From contig CAZDEO010000020.1 of the NCBI GenBank assembly GCA_964504445.1, forward strand, positions 1-64,000: DNA of 64,000 nucleotides. Reading direction: 5' to 3'. Below, piece by piece: positions 26,035 through 34,638 of the stretch. The stretch comes from JACSRF01 sp964504445. GTDB lineage: Bacteria; Chloroflexota; Anaerolineae; Promineifilales; Promineifilaceae. The notes below the pieces were generated by a model. The model searched no databases. It had not been told where the DNA came from and was given only the letters and a program-made list of their open reading frames with translations. A program made the translations under genes and the position numbers. The stretch's first letter is position 1, and every line of letters starts with the position of its first letter.

Positions 26035-27090
26035 ATGTTTCCAGAGTTAACTGAACGACAACAGCATATTTTGGCCATGGTGATTCGGAGTCACATTGAA
26101 AACGGCCGTCCCGTAGGCTCCAAAACCCTTGTAGACGAGTTCACCCTGGATGTCAGCTCCGCCACAGTACGCAATGAAATGGGCGTGCTGACAGAATACG
26201 GCTACATCACCCAATTGCACACCTCCGCCGGGCGCATTCCCACGGAAATGGGCTACCGTTATTTTGTCCAAAAACTACTGCGTGACTTTCACCTACCATA
26301 CCATGAGCAGCAAATGATTAGCCACCAGTTTCATCAGGCGCGACTAGACCTGAACCAGTGGATGCGGCTGGCAGCAGCCATTTTAGCCCGCGCTTCCCAC
26401 GGTGCCAGCATTGTCACCGCACCCCAGCCCCGACCCAATCGCTTCAAGCATGTGCAGCTCATTTCCACTCAGGGGCGGTTGGTACTCATGATTCTGGTGC
26501 TATTTGGTGGCGAAGTGCAGCAGCAAATGTTGACCCTGGCTGAGCCGCTGCCACAAACGCGGTTAAGCGCCGCCGCAGAGCGGTTGAACGGCTTGTTTGA
26601 AAATCTGAATCAGGAAGAAATGGCAGCACGCATGCAGCAATTAGACACTTTAGAGTTTGAGGTCACGCGCCTGGTGCTGGATATTTTGCAGCGTGCTGAT
26701 GAACGGCCGTTCAACAACATCTATCGAGATGGCCTGGTAAACATCTTAGATGACGAAGGTACCCGTTCGGCCGTGCGCGTCCTGGAAGAGCGAACCCTTC
26801 TGGCCAACGTCCTTAGCCAAAGCCAGACGCCAGATCTTCGCGGCGTGCAGGTGGTGATCGGCGGCGAAGGGCGCTGGGAAGAGCTAAAAGATTGCGCCAT
26901 TATCTTATCGCGCTATGGCACCATGGAACAACTCAGCGGCACCATCGCCGTCATTGGCCCCATGCGCATGCCCTATGCCCGCAACGTAGCCGCCGTACGC
27001 TACGTGGCCGACCTGATGAGCAGCTTTTTAGGTGACTATTATTATCTGAACGCACCTGCTGTGGATAACAACGTAGATGAGGTGAATTGA
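26035..27090 (+). CDS. hrcA: Heat-inducible transcription repressor HrcA
   Basis: A 351-residue HrcA: winged-helix DNA-binding domain in the first 90 residues (LTERQQHILAMVIRSHIE, GRPVGSKTLVDEF, SSATVRNEMGVL), and a GAF-like central domain and C-terminal part (IGGEGRWEELKDCAIILSRY). It represses its own operon through the CIRCE element upstream; GroEL normally stabilises it. First gene of hrcA-grpE-dnaK-dnaJ-prmA; grpE begins one base after its stop. Confidence 0.97.
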   Translation: MFPELTERQQHILAMVIRSHIENGRPVGSKTLVDEFTLDVSSATVRNEMGVLTEYGYITQLHTSAGRIPTEMGYRYFVQKLLRDFHLPYHEQQMISHQFHQARLDLNQWMRLAAAILARASHGASIVTAPQPRPNRFKHVQLISTQGRLVLMILVLFGGEVQQQMLTLAEPLPQTRLSAAAERLNGLFENLNQEEMAARMQQLDTLEFEVTRLVLDILQRADERPFNNIYRDGLVNILDDEGTRSAVRVLEERTLLANVLSQSQTPDLRGVQVVIGGEGRWEELKDCAIILSRYGTMEQLSGTIAVIGPMRMPYARNVAAVRYVADLMSSFLGDYYYLNAPAVDNNVDEVN

Positions 27091-27091
27091 A

Positions 27092-27655
27092 GTGAATGAA
27101 GACATGGTACAAGAACCCATAGGCGAAGAAGAAATAATGGAATCAGCAGACAATGGGACCGAAACGGCCGTGGCCGACCCATCAACCGCCACAGAACCCA
27201 CCCTGGAAGAGCAGTTGGCCGCCGCCAAAGACGAAGCCGCCAAAAACCTCGACGGCTGGCTACGCGCCCAGGCCGAATTCGCCAATGCCCGCAAGCGCTT
27301 CGACAAACAACGGGCCGACGCCTACACCAATGCCACCGCAGACGTCATTACCAACCTGCTGCCCATTATTGACGACTTCCAGCGCGCCATAGACAACGTC
27401 CCAGAAACCATCAGCAATGACTCCTGGTTTGAAGGCATCCGCCTCGTGCAGCGTAAACTGCAAAACATACTAGAAACCTTCAACGTCACCCCCATTGAAG
27501 CCGTAGGCCAACCCTTTGATCCCACCCTGCACGAGGCCATCATGCAGGAAGAGTCCGACGAACACGAAAGCGGCATCATTTGCCGCGAATTACAAAAAGG
27601 ATACAAATTAGGCGAGCGCGTCATCCGCCCCGCCCTGGTATACGTAGCAGCATAA
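27092..27655 (+). CDS. grpE: Nucleotide exchange factor GrpE
   Basis: A 187-residue GrpE that releases ADP from DnaK. An acidic N-terminal 45 residues precede the long coiled coil (KDEAAKNLDGWLRAQAEFANARKR) and the C-terminal beta domain (GQPFDPTLHEAI, GYKLGERVIRPALV). I use GTG at 27092 with GAGGTGA overlapping the hrcA end; an ATG four codons later is possible. The gene is tightly coupled to hrcA. Confidence 0.95.
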   Translation: MNEDMVQEPIGEEEIMESADNGTETAVADPSTATEPTLEEQLAAAKDEAAKNLDGWLRAQAEFANARKRFDKQRADAYTNATADVITNLLPIIDDFQRAIDNVPETISNDSWFEGIRLVQRKLQNILETFNVTPIEAVGQPFDPTLHEAIMQEESDEHESGIICRELQKGYKLGERVIRPALVYVAA

Positions 27656-27700
27656 ATTCTAAAACTGTCCCTGTGGGCAATAACAAAGAGGAAAATCAAC

Positions 27701-29593
27701 ATGGGCAAAATCATTGGTATCGACTTGGGAACAACCAACTCCGTAGCCGCCGTCATGGAAGGTGGCGAACCAACCATCATCCCCAGTGCCGAAGGCAGCC
27801 GCCTCTTCCCCTCCATTGTGGCCGTCAACCCCAAAACCGGCGAACGCCTGGTGGGGCAAGTGGCAAAACGTCAGGCCGTCATCAATCCCGAAAACACCAT
27901 TTTTTCCGTCAAACGTTTTATGGGGCGCAAATATGACGATCCGGCCGTGAACCGCGCCAGACAATACGTCCCCTACGAAGTACGCAAAGCCCCCAATGGT
28001 GACATTCGCGTGGTGATGAACGAGCGGGAATATTCCCCTCCCGAAATTTCGGCCATGATTTTACAGAAGATCAAGACCGACGCCGAAGCATATCTGGGTC
28101 AACCCGTTACCCAGGCTGTGATCACCGTTCCGGCCTACTTCAACGACAGCCAGCGCCAGGCTACCAAAGACGCCGGCAAAATTGCTGGCCTGGAAGTGAT
28201 GCGCATCGTCAATGAGCCGACCGCTTCTTCATTAGCCTATGGGCTGGGCAACGAGAAAGACGAAATGATCGCCGTCTATGACCTGGGCGGCGGCACCTTC
28301 GACATTTCCATTTTGGAAGTCGGTGATGGTGTTTTTGAGGTGAAATCTACCAACGGCGACACCTTCCTGGGTGGTGATGACTTCGACCTGAAAATCATTG
28401 ATTGGGCAGCCGAACAGTTCAAAATGCAAGAAGGCATTGACTTACGTCAGGATCGCCAGGCTCTGCAACGCCTGCGCGAAGCGGCAGAAAAGGCCAAAAT
28501 CGAGCTTTCTACCACCATGCAAACAGAACTCAACCTGCCCTACATTACCGCTGACGCCACCGGGCCTAAGCACATGAATCTGACCCTTACCCGCGCCAAG
28601 CTAGAGCAGATTAGCGAAGATCTGGTGCGCCGCAGCATTGAACCCTGTCGGCAAGCCCTCAAAGATGCGGGCCTGACCACGTCCGACATTACCCAGGTGG
28701 TTTTAGTGGGTGGCATGACCCGTATGCCGGCCATTCAGGAAGCGGTTAAGAAATTCTTTGGCCGTGAACCCCACAAAGGGGTGAACCCTGACGAGGTCGT
28801 GGGCTTGGGGGCAGCTATTCAGGCAGGCGTATTGGGCGGCGATGTGAAAGATGTGCTGCTGCTGGACGTAACACCATTGACCCTGGGCATTGAGACCCTG
28901 GGTGGTGTGGCTACCCCGCTCATCGAGCGGAATACCACCATCCCCACCAAGAAGAGCCAAATTTTCTCGACGGCGGCTGATGGCCAAACCCAGGTGGAAA
29001 TTCACGTGACCCAGGGTGAGCGCCCCATGGCTGCGGATAATAAAAGTTTGGGACGCTTTATTTTGGATGGACTGCCACCAGCACCCCGCGGCGTGCCCCA
29101 AATTGAAGTGACTTTCGACATCAATGCGGATGGCATCTTGCACGTCAACGCCAAAGATAAGGCGACCGGGCGGGAACAGGCCATGCAAATTATTCCGTCC
29201 AGCGGTCTGAGCGATTCCGAAATTGAGCACATGGTACGCGACGCCGAACAACATGCGGCTGACGACATAAAGCGTAAAGAGAGTGTTGAGGCGAAGAATA
29301 TGGCAGATTCGGCCGTGTACAGCGCGGAGAAGTTTTTGCATGATAATGCGGAATCGTTGCCAGAAGCGCAGAAAACGGCCGTGCAAACCCAAATTGACGC
29401 CACCAAATCCGCTTTGGCCGGCGGGGACACGACCGCTATTCAGAACGCCGTGCAACAACTGCAAATGGTGATGCAACAGGCTGGCGGAGCCATGTATGAA
29501 CAAGGGGGCCAGGCTGCTGGAGGTTCCCAACCAGGCAGCGGTGCGGCCAATGGCGACGAAGATGTCATTGAAGGCGAGTTTAGCGACGCCTGA
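27701..29593 (+). CDS. dnaK: Chaperone protein DnaK (Hsp70)
   Basis: A 630-residue Hsp70. The ATPase domain shows GIDLGTTNS, VYDLGGGTFDIS and VLVGGMTRMP; the substrate domain from about 385 has DVTPLTLGIETLGG; a helical lid and a flexible Gly/Gln-rich tail end in acidic residues. AGAGGA precedes the ATG. It works with GrpE and DnaJ encoded on either side, under CIRCE/HrcA control. Confidence 0.99.
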   Translation: MGKIIGIDLGTTNSVAAVMEGGEPTIIPSAEGSRLFPSIVAVNPKTGERLVGQVAKRQAVINPENTIFSVKRFMGRKYDDPAVNRARQYVPYEVRKAPNGDIRVVMNEREYSPPEISAMILQKIKTDAEAYLGQPVTQAVITVPAYFNDSQRQATKDAGKIAGLEVMRIVNEPTASSLAYGLGNEKDEMIAVYDLGGGTFDISILEVGDGVFEVKSTNGDTFLGGDDFDLKIIDWAAEQFKMQEGIDLRQDRQALQRLREAAEKAKIELSTTMQTELNLPYITADATGPKHMNLTLTRAKLEQISEDLVRRSIEPCRQALKDAGLTTSDITQVVLVGGMTRMPAIQEAVKKFFGREPHKGVNPDEVVGLGAAIQAGVLGGDVKDVLLLDVTPLTLGIETLGGVATPLIERNTTIPTKKSQIFSTAADGQTQVEIHVTQGERPMAADNKSLGRFILDGLPPAPRGVPQIEVTFDINADGILHVNAKDKATGREQAMQIIPSSGLSDSEIEHMVRDAEQHAADDIKRKESVEAKNMADSAVYSAEKFLHDNAESLPEAQKTAVQTQIDATKSALAGGDTTAIQNAVQQLQMVMQQAGGAMYEQGGQAAGGSQPGSGAANGDEDVIEGEFSDA

Positions 29594-29611
29594 TACCCGG
29601 TAGTATTTTAT

Positions 29612-29651
29612 GCGGGCATGACCTTTCTTGTAACAAGCGGGTCATGCTCGC
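29612..29651 (+). promoter_or_regulatory. Hairpin between dnaK and dnaJ
   Basis: GCGGGCATGACC and GGTCATGCTCGC form a 12-bp stem (one G-U pair) ending 13 bases before the dnaJ ATG. No U-run follows. It could stabilise dnaK mRNA or lower dnaJ expression relative to dnaK. Confidence 0.6.
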
Positions 29652-29663
29652 TCCTCAATTTCT

Positions 29664-30824
29664 ATGGCTGACAAACGAGATTATTACGAAGTACTAGGTG
29701 TCCAGCGCAGCGCCAGCAAGGATGAGCTGAAAAAGGCTTACCGGCGGCTGGCGCGCCAGTACCATCCAGACGTCAACCGGGATAACGGCGCCAGTGAACG
29801 CTTCAAGGAGATCAACGAGGCGTACGAGGTGCTGGCAGACGACGACAAGCGCGCCGCCTATGACCGCTTTGGTCACGCTGGCGTGCAAGGGGGTACGGGC
29901 TTCTCCGGCTTTGACGCTGCCGGATTTAGTGGTTTTGCGGACATCTTTGAAGAATTCTTCGGGGGCGGTTTGGGCAACAGCCGCCGCCGACGCAGTGGCC
30001 CCCGCCGCGGCGCAGATTTGCGCTACGATTTGACCATTACCTTCGAAGAAGCGGTTTTCGGCATAGAAAAAGAGGTGGACATTACCCGGCCCGAAATTTG
30101 CCATGAGTGCAATGGCTCTGGGGCAGAACCGGGGGGGAGTTCTCCGGAACGCTGCGGCACGTGTAATGGCAGTGGCGAAGTGCGCCGGGTACAGCAGTCC
30201 ATTCTTGGCTCTTTTGTGAATGTGACCACCTGCCCCAATTGCCAGGGCAGCGGGGAAGTGATTACCCAGCCGTGCAAGACGTGTAACGGCCGTAAACAAG
30301 TGCAGCGCACTCGCAGCATCAAGGTCAAAATCCCTGCTGGCGTAGACAATGACACCCAAATCCGCCTGACCGGCGAGGGTGGTCCAGGCGTAAATGGCGG
30401 CCCACCCGGAAATCTCTACGTGGTCATTAACGTGCAGCGCCATCCCTACTTCCAACGCCGCGACAGCGACATCTTTTTGGACATGCAGATTAACGTCGCC
30501 CAGGCCGCCCTGGGTGATGAAATCACCATCCCCACCATGGACGGCGAAGAAAAGCTGACCATTCCCCCCGGCACCCAATCTGGGTCCGTCTTTCGTCTGC
30601 GCGGGAAAGGGGTTCCGCGCCTGGACCGCTCTGGACGTGGCAGCTATGTAGGCCGCGGCGACCAGCACATTATCATCCAGGTCGCCATCCCCAAGAAACT
30701 CAATGATGAGCAGAAAAAATTATTCAAGGAACTGTCCCGTAGTCTGGGTAAAGAAGTAGTGCCGCAGGAGCGCGGCTTTTTTGACCAGATTAAAGAGGCT
30801 TTGGGCGACGTGTTTGGGCGATGA
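29664..30824 (+). CDS. dnaJ: Chaperone protein DnaJ (Hsp40)
   Basis: A 386-residue type I Hsp40: J domain (1-70) with YHPDVN, a Gly/Phe-rich stretch, a zinc domain of four CxxC motifs (CHECNGSG, CGTCNGSG, CPNCQGSG, CKTCNGRK), two client-binding beta domains and a dimerisation tail. The fourth zinc motif lacks the last Gly of the consensus. prmA overlaps its stop by four bases. Confidence 0.98.
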   Translation: MADKRDYYEVLGVQRSASKDELKKAYRRLARQYHPDVNRDNGASERFKEINEAYEVLADDDKRAAYDRFGHAGVQGGTGFSGFDAAGFSGFADIFEEFFGGGLGNSRRRRSGPRRGADLRYDLTITFEEAVFGIEKEVDITRPEICHECNGSGAEPGGSSPERCGTCNGSGEVRRVQQSILGSFVNVTTCPNCQGSGEVITQPCKTCNGRKQVQRTRSIKVKIPAGVDNDTQIRLTGEGGPGVNGGPPGNLYVVINVQRHPYFQRRDSDIFLDMQINVAQAALGDEITIPTMDGEEKLTIPPGTQSGSVFRLRGKGVPRLDRSGRGSYVGRGDQHIIIQVAIPKKLNDEQKKLFKELSRSLGKEVVPQERGFFDQIKEALGDVFGR

Positions 30825-31774
30825 CGATGTATTGGCTGGAAATTAGTGTTCTTACCGATGGGGAAGCAGCGGAGGCCGTGGCAGAAGTGCTACGGCCCTT
30901 TGCTTATCAGGATGGTGTGGTGCTGGAGCAGTTGGGTGACGTGGCCAATCTGGATCCGGATGCTTTGGAATCCAACGTGACAGTCAAGATTTATCTGCCA
31001 GAAGAGCAAGACTCCCCGGCTGTGCGGCGGCGCATTGCCGAAATTTTGTACCACATGAACCGCCTTTATCCTGTTCCACCGCCAACCTTTCGTCAACTCC
31101 AGGAGCAGGACTGGGCCAACGCCTGGAAGGATCATTACCACCCTTTTCGGATTGGGCAACGTACGTGGATTCAGCCCAGTTGGGTGACGGCCACGGAAGC
31201 CGCTGCCCAGGCAGCCGCACAAGGCATTCGCTTAAGCGCTGATGACGTGGTTCTGGTGCTGGACCCCGGCATGGCTTTTGGCACGGGGACGCATCCGACG
31301 ACGCAAATGTGTTTGCAGGCGCTGGAGCAGGTGGTGGAACGGGGCATGCGGGTGCTGGACGTGGGCACGGGGTCGGGCATTTTGGCGGTGGCGGCGGCCA
31401 AACTGGGGGCGCAGCGTGTTTATGGGGTGGACACGGATGAGGTGGCAGTGAAAACGGCCGTAACTAACGCTGCCCAAAATGACGTGCAGGGGGTGGTTTT
31501 CGTCACGCCTGGCTCGCTGACCGATGTACCTGAGAAAAGCTGGGACGTGGTGGTGGTGAATATTCTGGCCCCAGTGATTGTGGGCATGTTGGCCCATGAT
31601 GGATTAATGGCATACGTGGCGGAAAACGGCCGTCTCATTCTTAGCGGGATAATAGATGCGCAAGCAGAGGACGTGGAAACGGCCGTTGTGCAAGCCGGGG
31701 GCACCATCCAACAACGGCTAACCATCCGCGACTGGGTCACCCTCATTGCCGGTTGGCCCCCCAAAAACAAATAG
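30821..31774 (+). CDS. prmA: Ribosomal protein L11 methyltransferase
   Basis: A 317-residue PrmA that trimethylates ribosomal protein L11 with S-adenosylmethionine. The N-terminal substrate domain is followed by the methyltransferase fold: DPGMAFGTGTHPTT, then LDVGTGSGILAVAAAKLG (SAM loop) and VVVNILAPV. The ATG overlaps the dnaJ stop (ATGA), so it is translated from the heat-shock operon, a linkage seen in many bacteria. The stop codon lies in the first arm of a terminator hairpin. Confidence 0.96.
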   Translation: MTMYWLEISVLTDGEAAEAVAEVLRPFAYQDGVVLEQLGDVANLDPDALESNVTVKIYLPEEQDSPAVRRRIAEILYHMNRLYPVPPPTFRQLQEQDWANAWKDHYHPFRIGQRTWIQPSWVTATEAAAQAAAQGIRLSADDVVLVLDPGMAFGTGTHPTTQMCLQALEQVVERGMRVLDVGTGSGILAVAAAKLGAQRVYGVDTDEVAVKTAVTNAAQNDVQGVVFVTPGSLTDVPEKSWDVVVVNILAPVIVGMLAHDGLMAYVAENGRLILSGIIDAQAEDVETAVVQAGGTIQQRLTIRDWVTLIAGWPPKNK

Positions 31775-31800
31775 CGTCACACCTGTGTTATGTGACGCTA
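31772..31800. terminator. Hairpin terminator between prmA and infA
   Basis: TAGCGTCACA and TGTGACGCTA form a perfect 10-bp stem. On the minus strand it is followed by TTTGTTTTTGG, so it is best as the infA terminator; on the plus strand it lacks a U-run but may block read-through from prmA. Confidence 0.75.
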
Positions 31801-31830
31801 CCATGACAGATTGACGCTTGCAGGATTAAC

Positions 31831-32076
31831 TTACGACTCGGCGGTAGCCCGGTTTTTGCGGTAGCGATACGTAATGCGTCCCCGCTCCAAATCATAGGGT
31901 GACATTTCCACCCGGACCCGATCTCCCAACAAAATGCGGATGTAATATTTGCGCATTCTCCCCGACAGATAGGCCAGAACCTGGTGTCCGTTATCCAGTT
32001 CTACCTTAAACTGGGTATTGGGAAGCAGTTCGATTACCTTTCCTTCAACTTCAATTTTATCGTCTTTGCCAGCCAT
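31831..32076 (-). CDS. infA: Translation initiation factor IF-1
   Basis: An 81-residue single OB-fold IF-1 (EVEGKVIELLPNTQFKVEL, GHQVLAYLSGRMRKYYIRI). The usual length is 72; the extra residues are a short C-terminal tail. AAGGAG is just before the ATG. It lies 31 bases downstream of rpsA and away from the usual ribosomal-protein operon, so a second infA elsewhere is possible. Confidence 0.95.
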   Translation of the reverse strand: MAGKDDKIEVEGKVIELLPNTQFKVELDNGHQVLAYLSGRMRKYYIRILLGDRVRVEMSPYDLERGRITYRYRKNRATAES

Positions 32077-32107
32077 AAGCTCCTTCTATCATCTAACCAT
32101 TGCCAGC

Positions 32108-33424
32108 TTATTCTTCTTCATCACCGGCATCGTCTTCTATTTCTTCTTCCAGGACTGTTTCTGGGACTTCATCGGCAAGGTCTACCTCAGCAACGGCCGT
32201 TTCTTCCATCTCGGTCGTCACCTCATCAGCTCCTTCACCCGTCTCGTCCGCATTATCTTGGATTTCTTCTACAACCTCAGCTTCTGCAGCTTCCGCTTCA
32301 CGCTGCGCCATCCACTCGATCTGCTCCGAAGCAGTCACAGCCTTCAAACTCAAGCCAATTCGCTGCCGGTCTGGGTCAATGCTCACAATGCGCAGCAGAT
32401 GGGTCTCGCCCTCTTGAATAACCTCTTGTACATTTTCCACATTGCCGCGGGAAAGTTGGGAAACATGGAGCAACCCTTCTACACCGGGTTCAATCTCGGC
32501 AAACCCACCATAGTCTACAATGCGGGTCACAGTACCTTCCACCAATTGGTTCACTTTATACCGTTCTTCTACAGAATCCCACGGGTTAGCCAGCAAGCGT
32601 TTGCGGCTCAGGCTAATGCGCTGTTCTTCCCGATCCAGCTTCAGAACGTATACGTCAATTTCGTCGCCAACCTTCACCACTTCCCGGGGATGATCGACGC
32701 GGTGCCAAGCCAGTTCAGAAATATGGACCAGGCCATCAGCACCTCCCAAATCCACAAAAATGCCAAAATCCCGCAGACCGCTGACGCGCCCTTTCACCAC
32801 ATCTCCCTCGTTGAGCTGGGACAAGAGTTCAGCCTTGCGCTTTTCCTCCCATTCTCGTTGCGCATCCCGTTGGGAAAGGACTAGCCGCCGCCGTCGTCGA
32901 TCGACTTCGATGACTTTGAGAGGAAGCTTTTCGCCGCGCAGTTTGGCCAGGCGCTGCTGCCGTTTGCGGTCATTCATGCCGGGGCTAATTTCCACCAGGT
33001 GGGAAATGGGGATGAACCCCCGCAAACGGCCGTACGGCACAATCGCCCCACCCTTGTTATAGCCAATCACCTCAGCTTCAATAATCCGGCCGCTTTCCAA
33101 CAGATCTTCCGCTTCAATCCAATCCTGGTTCAACCGCGCCAGATGGATAGATACGGTCAACGAATCTGGTTGATCCGTGTTGACGATGTAGACAAAAATC
33201 TCGTCATTTACCTTGAGCGCTTCTCGTTCTTCTGGCTCTAACTTTGCCAGGTCAGAAGGTGGCACTAACCCATCCCGCTTAACACCCAGGTCCAAAATGA
33301 GGCCTTGCGGCGTGTTGGCAACGATGATGCCTGGGCGAATATCGCCTACCTCTAGCTTGGCATAATCATGCTGCTCAAGAAGCTCTTCCATCTGGTCCAG
33401 AAAATTCATTTCCTCGTTCGACAT
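32108..33424 (-). CDS. rpsA: 30S ribosomal protein S1 (four S1 domains)
   Basis: A 438-residue S1 protein with four S1/OB RNA-binding repeats, for example GLILDLGVKRDGLVP, GRLRGFIPISHL, DFGIFVDLGGADGLVHISELAW and YGGFAEIEPGVEGLLHVS. Four repeats is the common form outside proteobacteria. A strongly acidic Glu/Asp tail of about 60 residues follows. It is transcribed with infA from a consensus promoter about 275 bases upstream, behind a structured leader. Confidence 0.93.
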   Translation of the reverse strand: MSNEEMNFLDQMEELLEQHDYAKLEVGDIRPGIIVANTPQGLILDLGVKRDGLVPPSDLAKLEPEEREALKVNDEIFVYIVNTDQPDSLTVSIHLARLNQDWIEAEDLLESGRIIEAEVIGYNKGGAIVPYGRLRGFIPISHLVEISPGMNDRKRQQRLAKLRGEKLPLKVIEVDRRRRRLVLSQRDAQREWEEKRKAELLSQLNEGDVVKGRVSGLRDFGIFVDLGGADGLVHISELAWHRVDHPREVVKVGDEIDVYVLKLDREEQRISLSRKRLLANPWDSVEERYKVNQLVEGTVTRIVDYGGFAEIEPGVEGLLHVSQLSRGNVENVQEVIQEGETHLLRIVSIDPDRQRIGLSLKAVTASEQIEWMAQREAEAAEAEVVEEIQDNADETGEGADEVTTEMEETAVAEVDLADEVPETVLEEEIEDDAGDEEE

Positions 33425-33453
33425 GCTTATCAGTCTCTTTATATTGGGATTTC

Positions 33454-33504
33454 AAACAAAAACTCGGCTATTACCGCAGTCTTTGGCTGCTTTTGGCCGA
33501 GTTT
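33454..33504 (-). terminator. Terminator-like hairpin in the rpsA leader
   Basis: On the minus strand AAACTCGGC and GCCGAGTTT form a 9-bp stem around a 27-base loop that can itself pair (GCAG/CTGC), followed directly by TTGTTTG. It ends 29 bases before the rpsA ATG. Confidence 0.6.
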
Positions 33505-33698
33505 GAAAATTATGTATTCGCTCAACCGAATTTTAGAGTTTTGAAGGCCCTCTTTGTTCGTTTTCTAGTGGGGTGAGCCAATTGCAGTCATTTAGTCCAA
33601 GATGTTGAACCTCCGCAGAATCCCACTCATTCCGGTAAGCCTTTGACGGTCACCATATTCAAGCGATACGTACATAACTTTTTTACAGCCACGCAGCA
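33454..33698 (-). ncRNA. Candidate rpsA leader RNA or independent small RNA
   Basis: About 245 bases run from a consensus promoter to an intrinsic-terminator-like hairpin with no ORF that has a ribosome binding site. Further pairing includes AGTGGG with CCCACT and GGCTG with CAGCC. It may be a cis-regulatory leader controlling S1 or IF-1, or a stand-alone RNA (for example 6S-like). I recognise no known RNA family. Confidence 0.4.
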
Positions 33699-33704
33699 GG
33701 AAAG

Positions 33705-33733
33705 ATTATATCTACCCCTCTGGGCTTTGTCAA
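33705..33733 (-). promoter_or_regulatory. Consensus sigma-A promoter of rpsA-infA
   Basis: On the minus strand TTGACA (33733-33728), a 17-base spacer and TATAAT (33710-33705) match both consensus hexamers exactly. The predicted start is near 33698. Confidence 0.88.
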
Positions 33734-33841
33734 TTTTACCCTCTAATTCTCCTCTCATGTTTTCTGGGATAAAATAGCTGCGCCCTAAACGGCCGTTTCC
33801 CCATCCCACTCACGGCTATTTAGCAAAAAAGGGAACAAGCT

Positions 33842-34591
33842 ATGTCCTTACTCAACGCGATCCAGGTTACCAAACAGTACCAGATGGGCGAAATTGCCGT
33901 AGACGCCCTGGACAATGTCTCGTTTAACGTCGAAAAGGGAGATTTTGTGGCCGTCATGGGGCCTTCTGGTTCCGGCAAGAGCACGCTGCTGCACCTGCTG
34001 GGTGGCCTGGACGAACCCACCTCAGGAGAGATTACCCTGGCAGGGCGGCCAATTTCTAAACTTTCTGATGATGAGATCACCCTTGTCCGGCGGCGTAAAG
34101 TAGGCTTCATCTTTCAATTTTTCAATCTGGTGCCCACCCTTACGGCCGCAGAAAACGTGGCGCTGCCTCTGCTCATTGACGGGCAAAACATCAAACAGCA
34201 TACAGCAAAAATCAACCAGCTTTTGGCACTTGTCGGCCTAAGCGACCGGGCCGACCACAAGCCAGACCAGCTCAGCGGAGGGCAGCAACAGCGAGTAGCC
34301 ATTGCCCGCGCCTTTGTCAATGACCCGGAAATTGTGCTGGCGGACGAGCCGACGGGCAATCTGGACTCCAAATCGGGCACGGCCGTCCTCCACCTGCTGC
34401 GCCACTTTTGCGACGAACTGGGGCAAACCATCGTCATGGTCACCCACGACCCGCGCGCCGCCAGTTATGCCAACCAAATTGTTTTCCTGAAGGATGGGCA
34501 CATTATCCGCAGCCTCACCATTGGGCAGCGCAGCGACCATGAAGAAGATATTCGCCACATTATGCGCGTCATGCGCGAGCTGGAACTGTAA
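33842..34591 (+). CDS. ABC transporter ATP-binding protein (MacB/LolD type)
   Basis: A 249-residue ATPase of the MacB/LolD/FtsE group: Walker A GPSGSGKST, Q-loop FQFFNLVPTLTAAENV, signature LSGGQQQRVAIARA, Walker B VLADEPTGNLD, H-loop VTHD. It is the motor for the FtsX-like permease immediately downstream (48 bases). Such pairs extrude peptides, lipoproteins or lipids, or do mechanical work on envelope enzymes; no adaptor protein is encoded here. Confidence 0.95.
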   Translation: MSLLNAIQVTKQYQMGEIAVDALDNVSFNVEKGDFVAVMGPSGSGKSTLLHLLGGLDEPTSGEITLAGRPISKLSDDEITLVRRRKVGFIFQFFNLVPTLTAAENVALPLLIDGQNIKQHTAKINQLLALVGLSDRADHKPDQLSGGQQQRVAIARAFVNDPEIVLADEPTGNLDSKSGTAVLHLLRHFCDELGQTIVMVTHDPRAASYANQIVFLKDGHIIRSLTIGQRSDHEEDIRHIMRVMRELEL

Positions 34592-34638
34592 GCGGCAAGC
34601 CACACCCTACCCCAATTGGCCCGCGCACGCCATTCCCA

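Noticed and set aside
33627..33809. Minus-strand 60-codon ORF upstream of rpsA
   Set aside because: It spans the consensus promoter and has no ribosome binding site or recognisable protein content.
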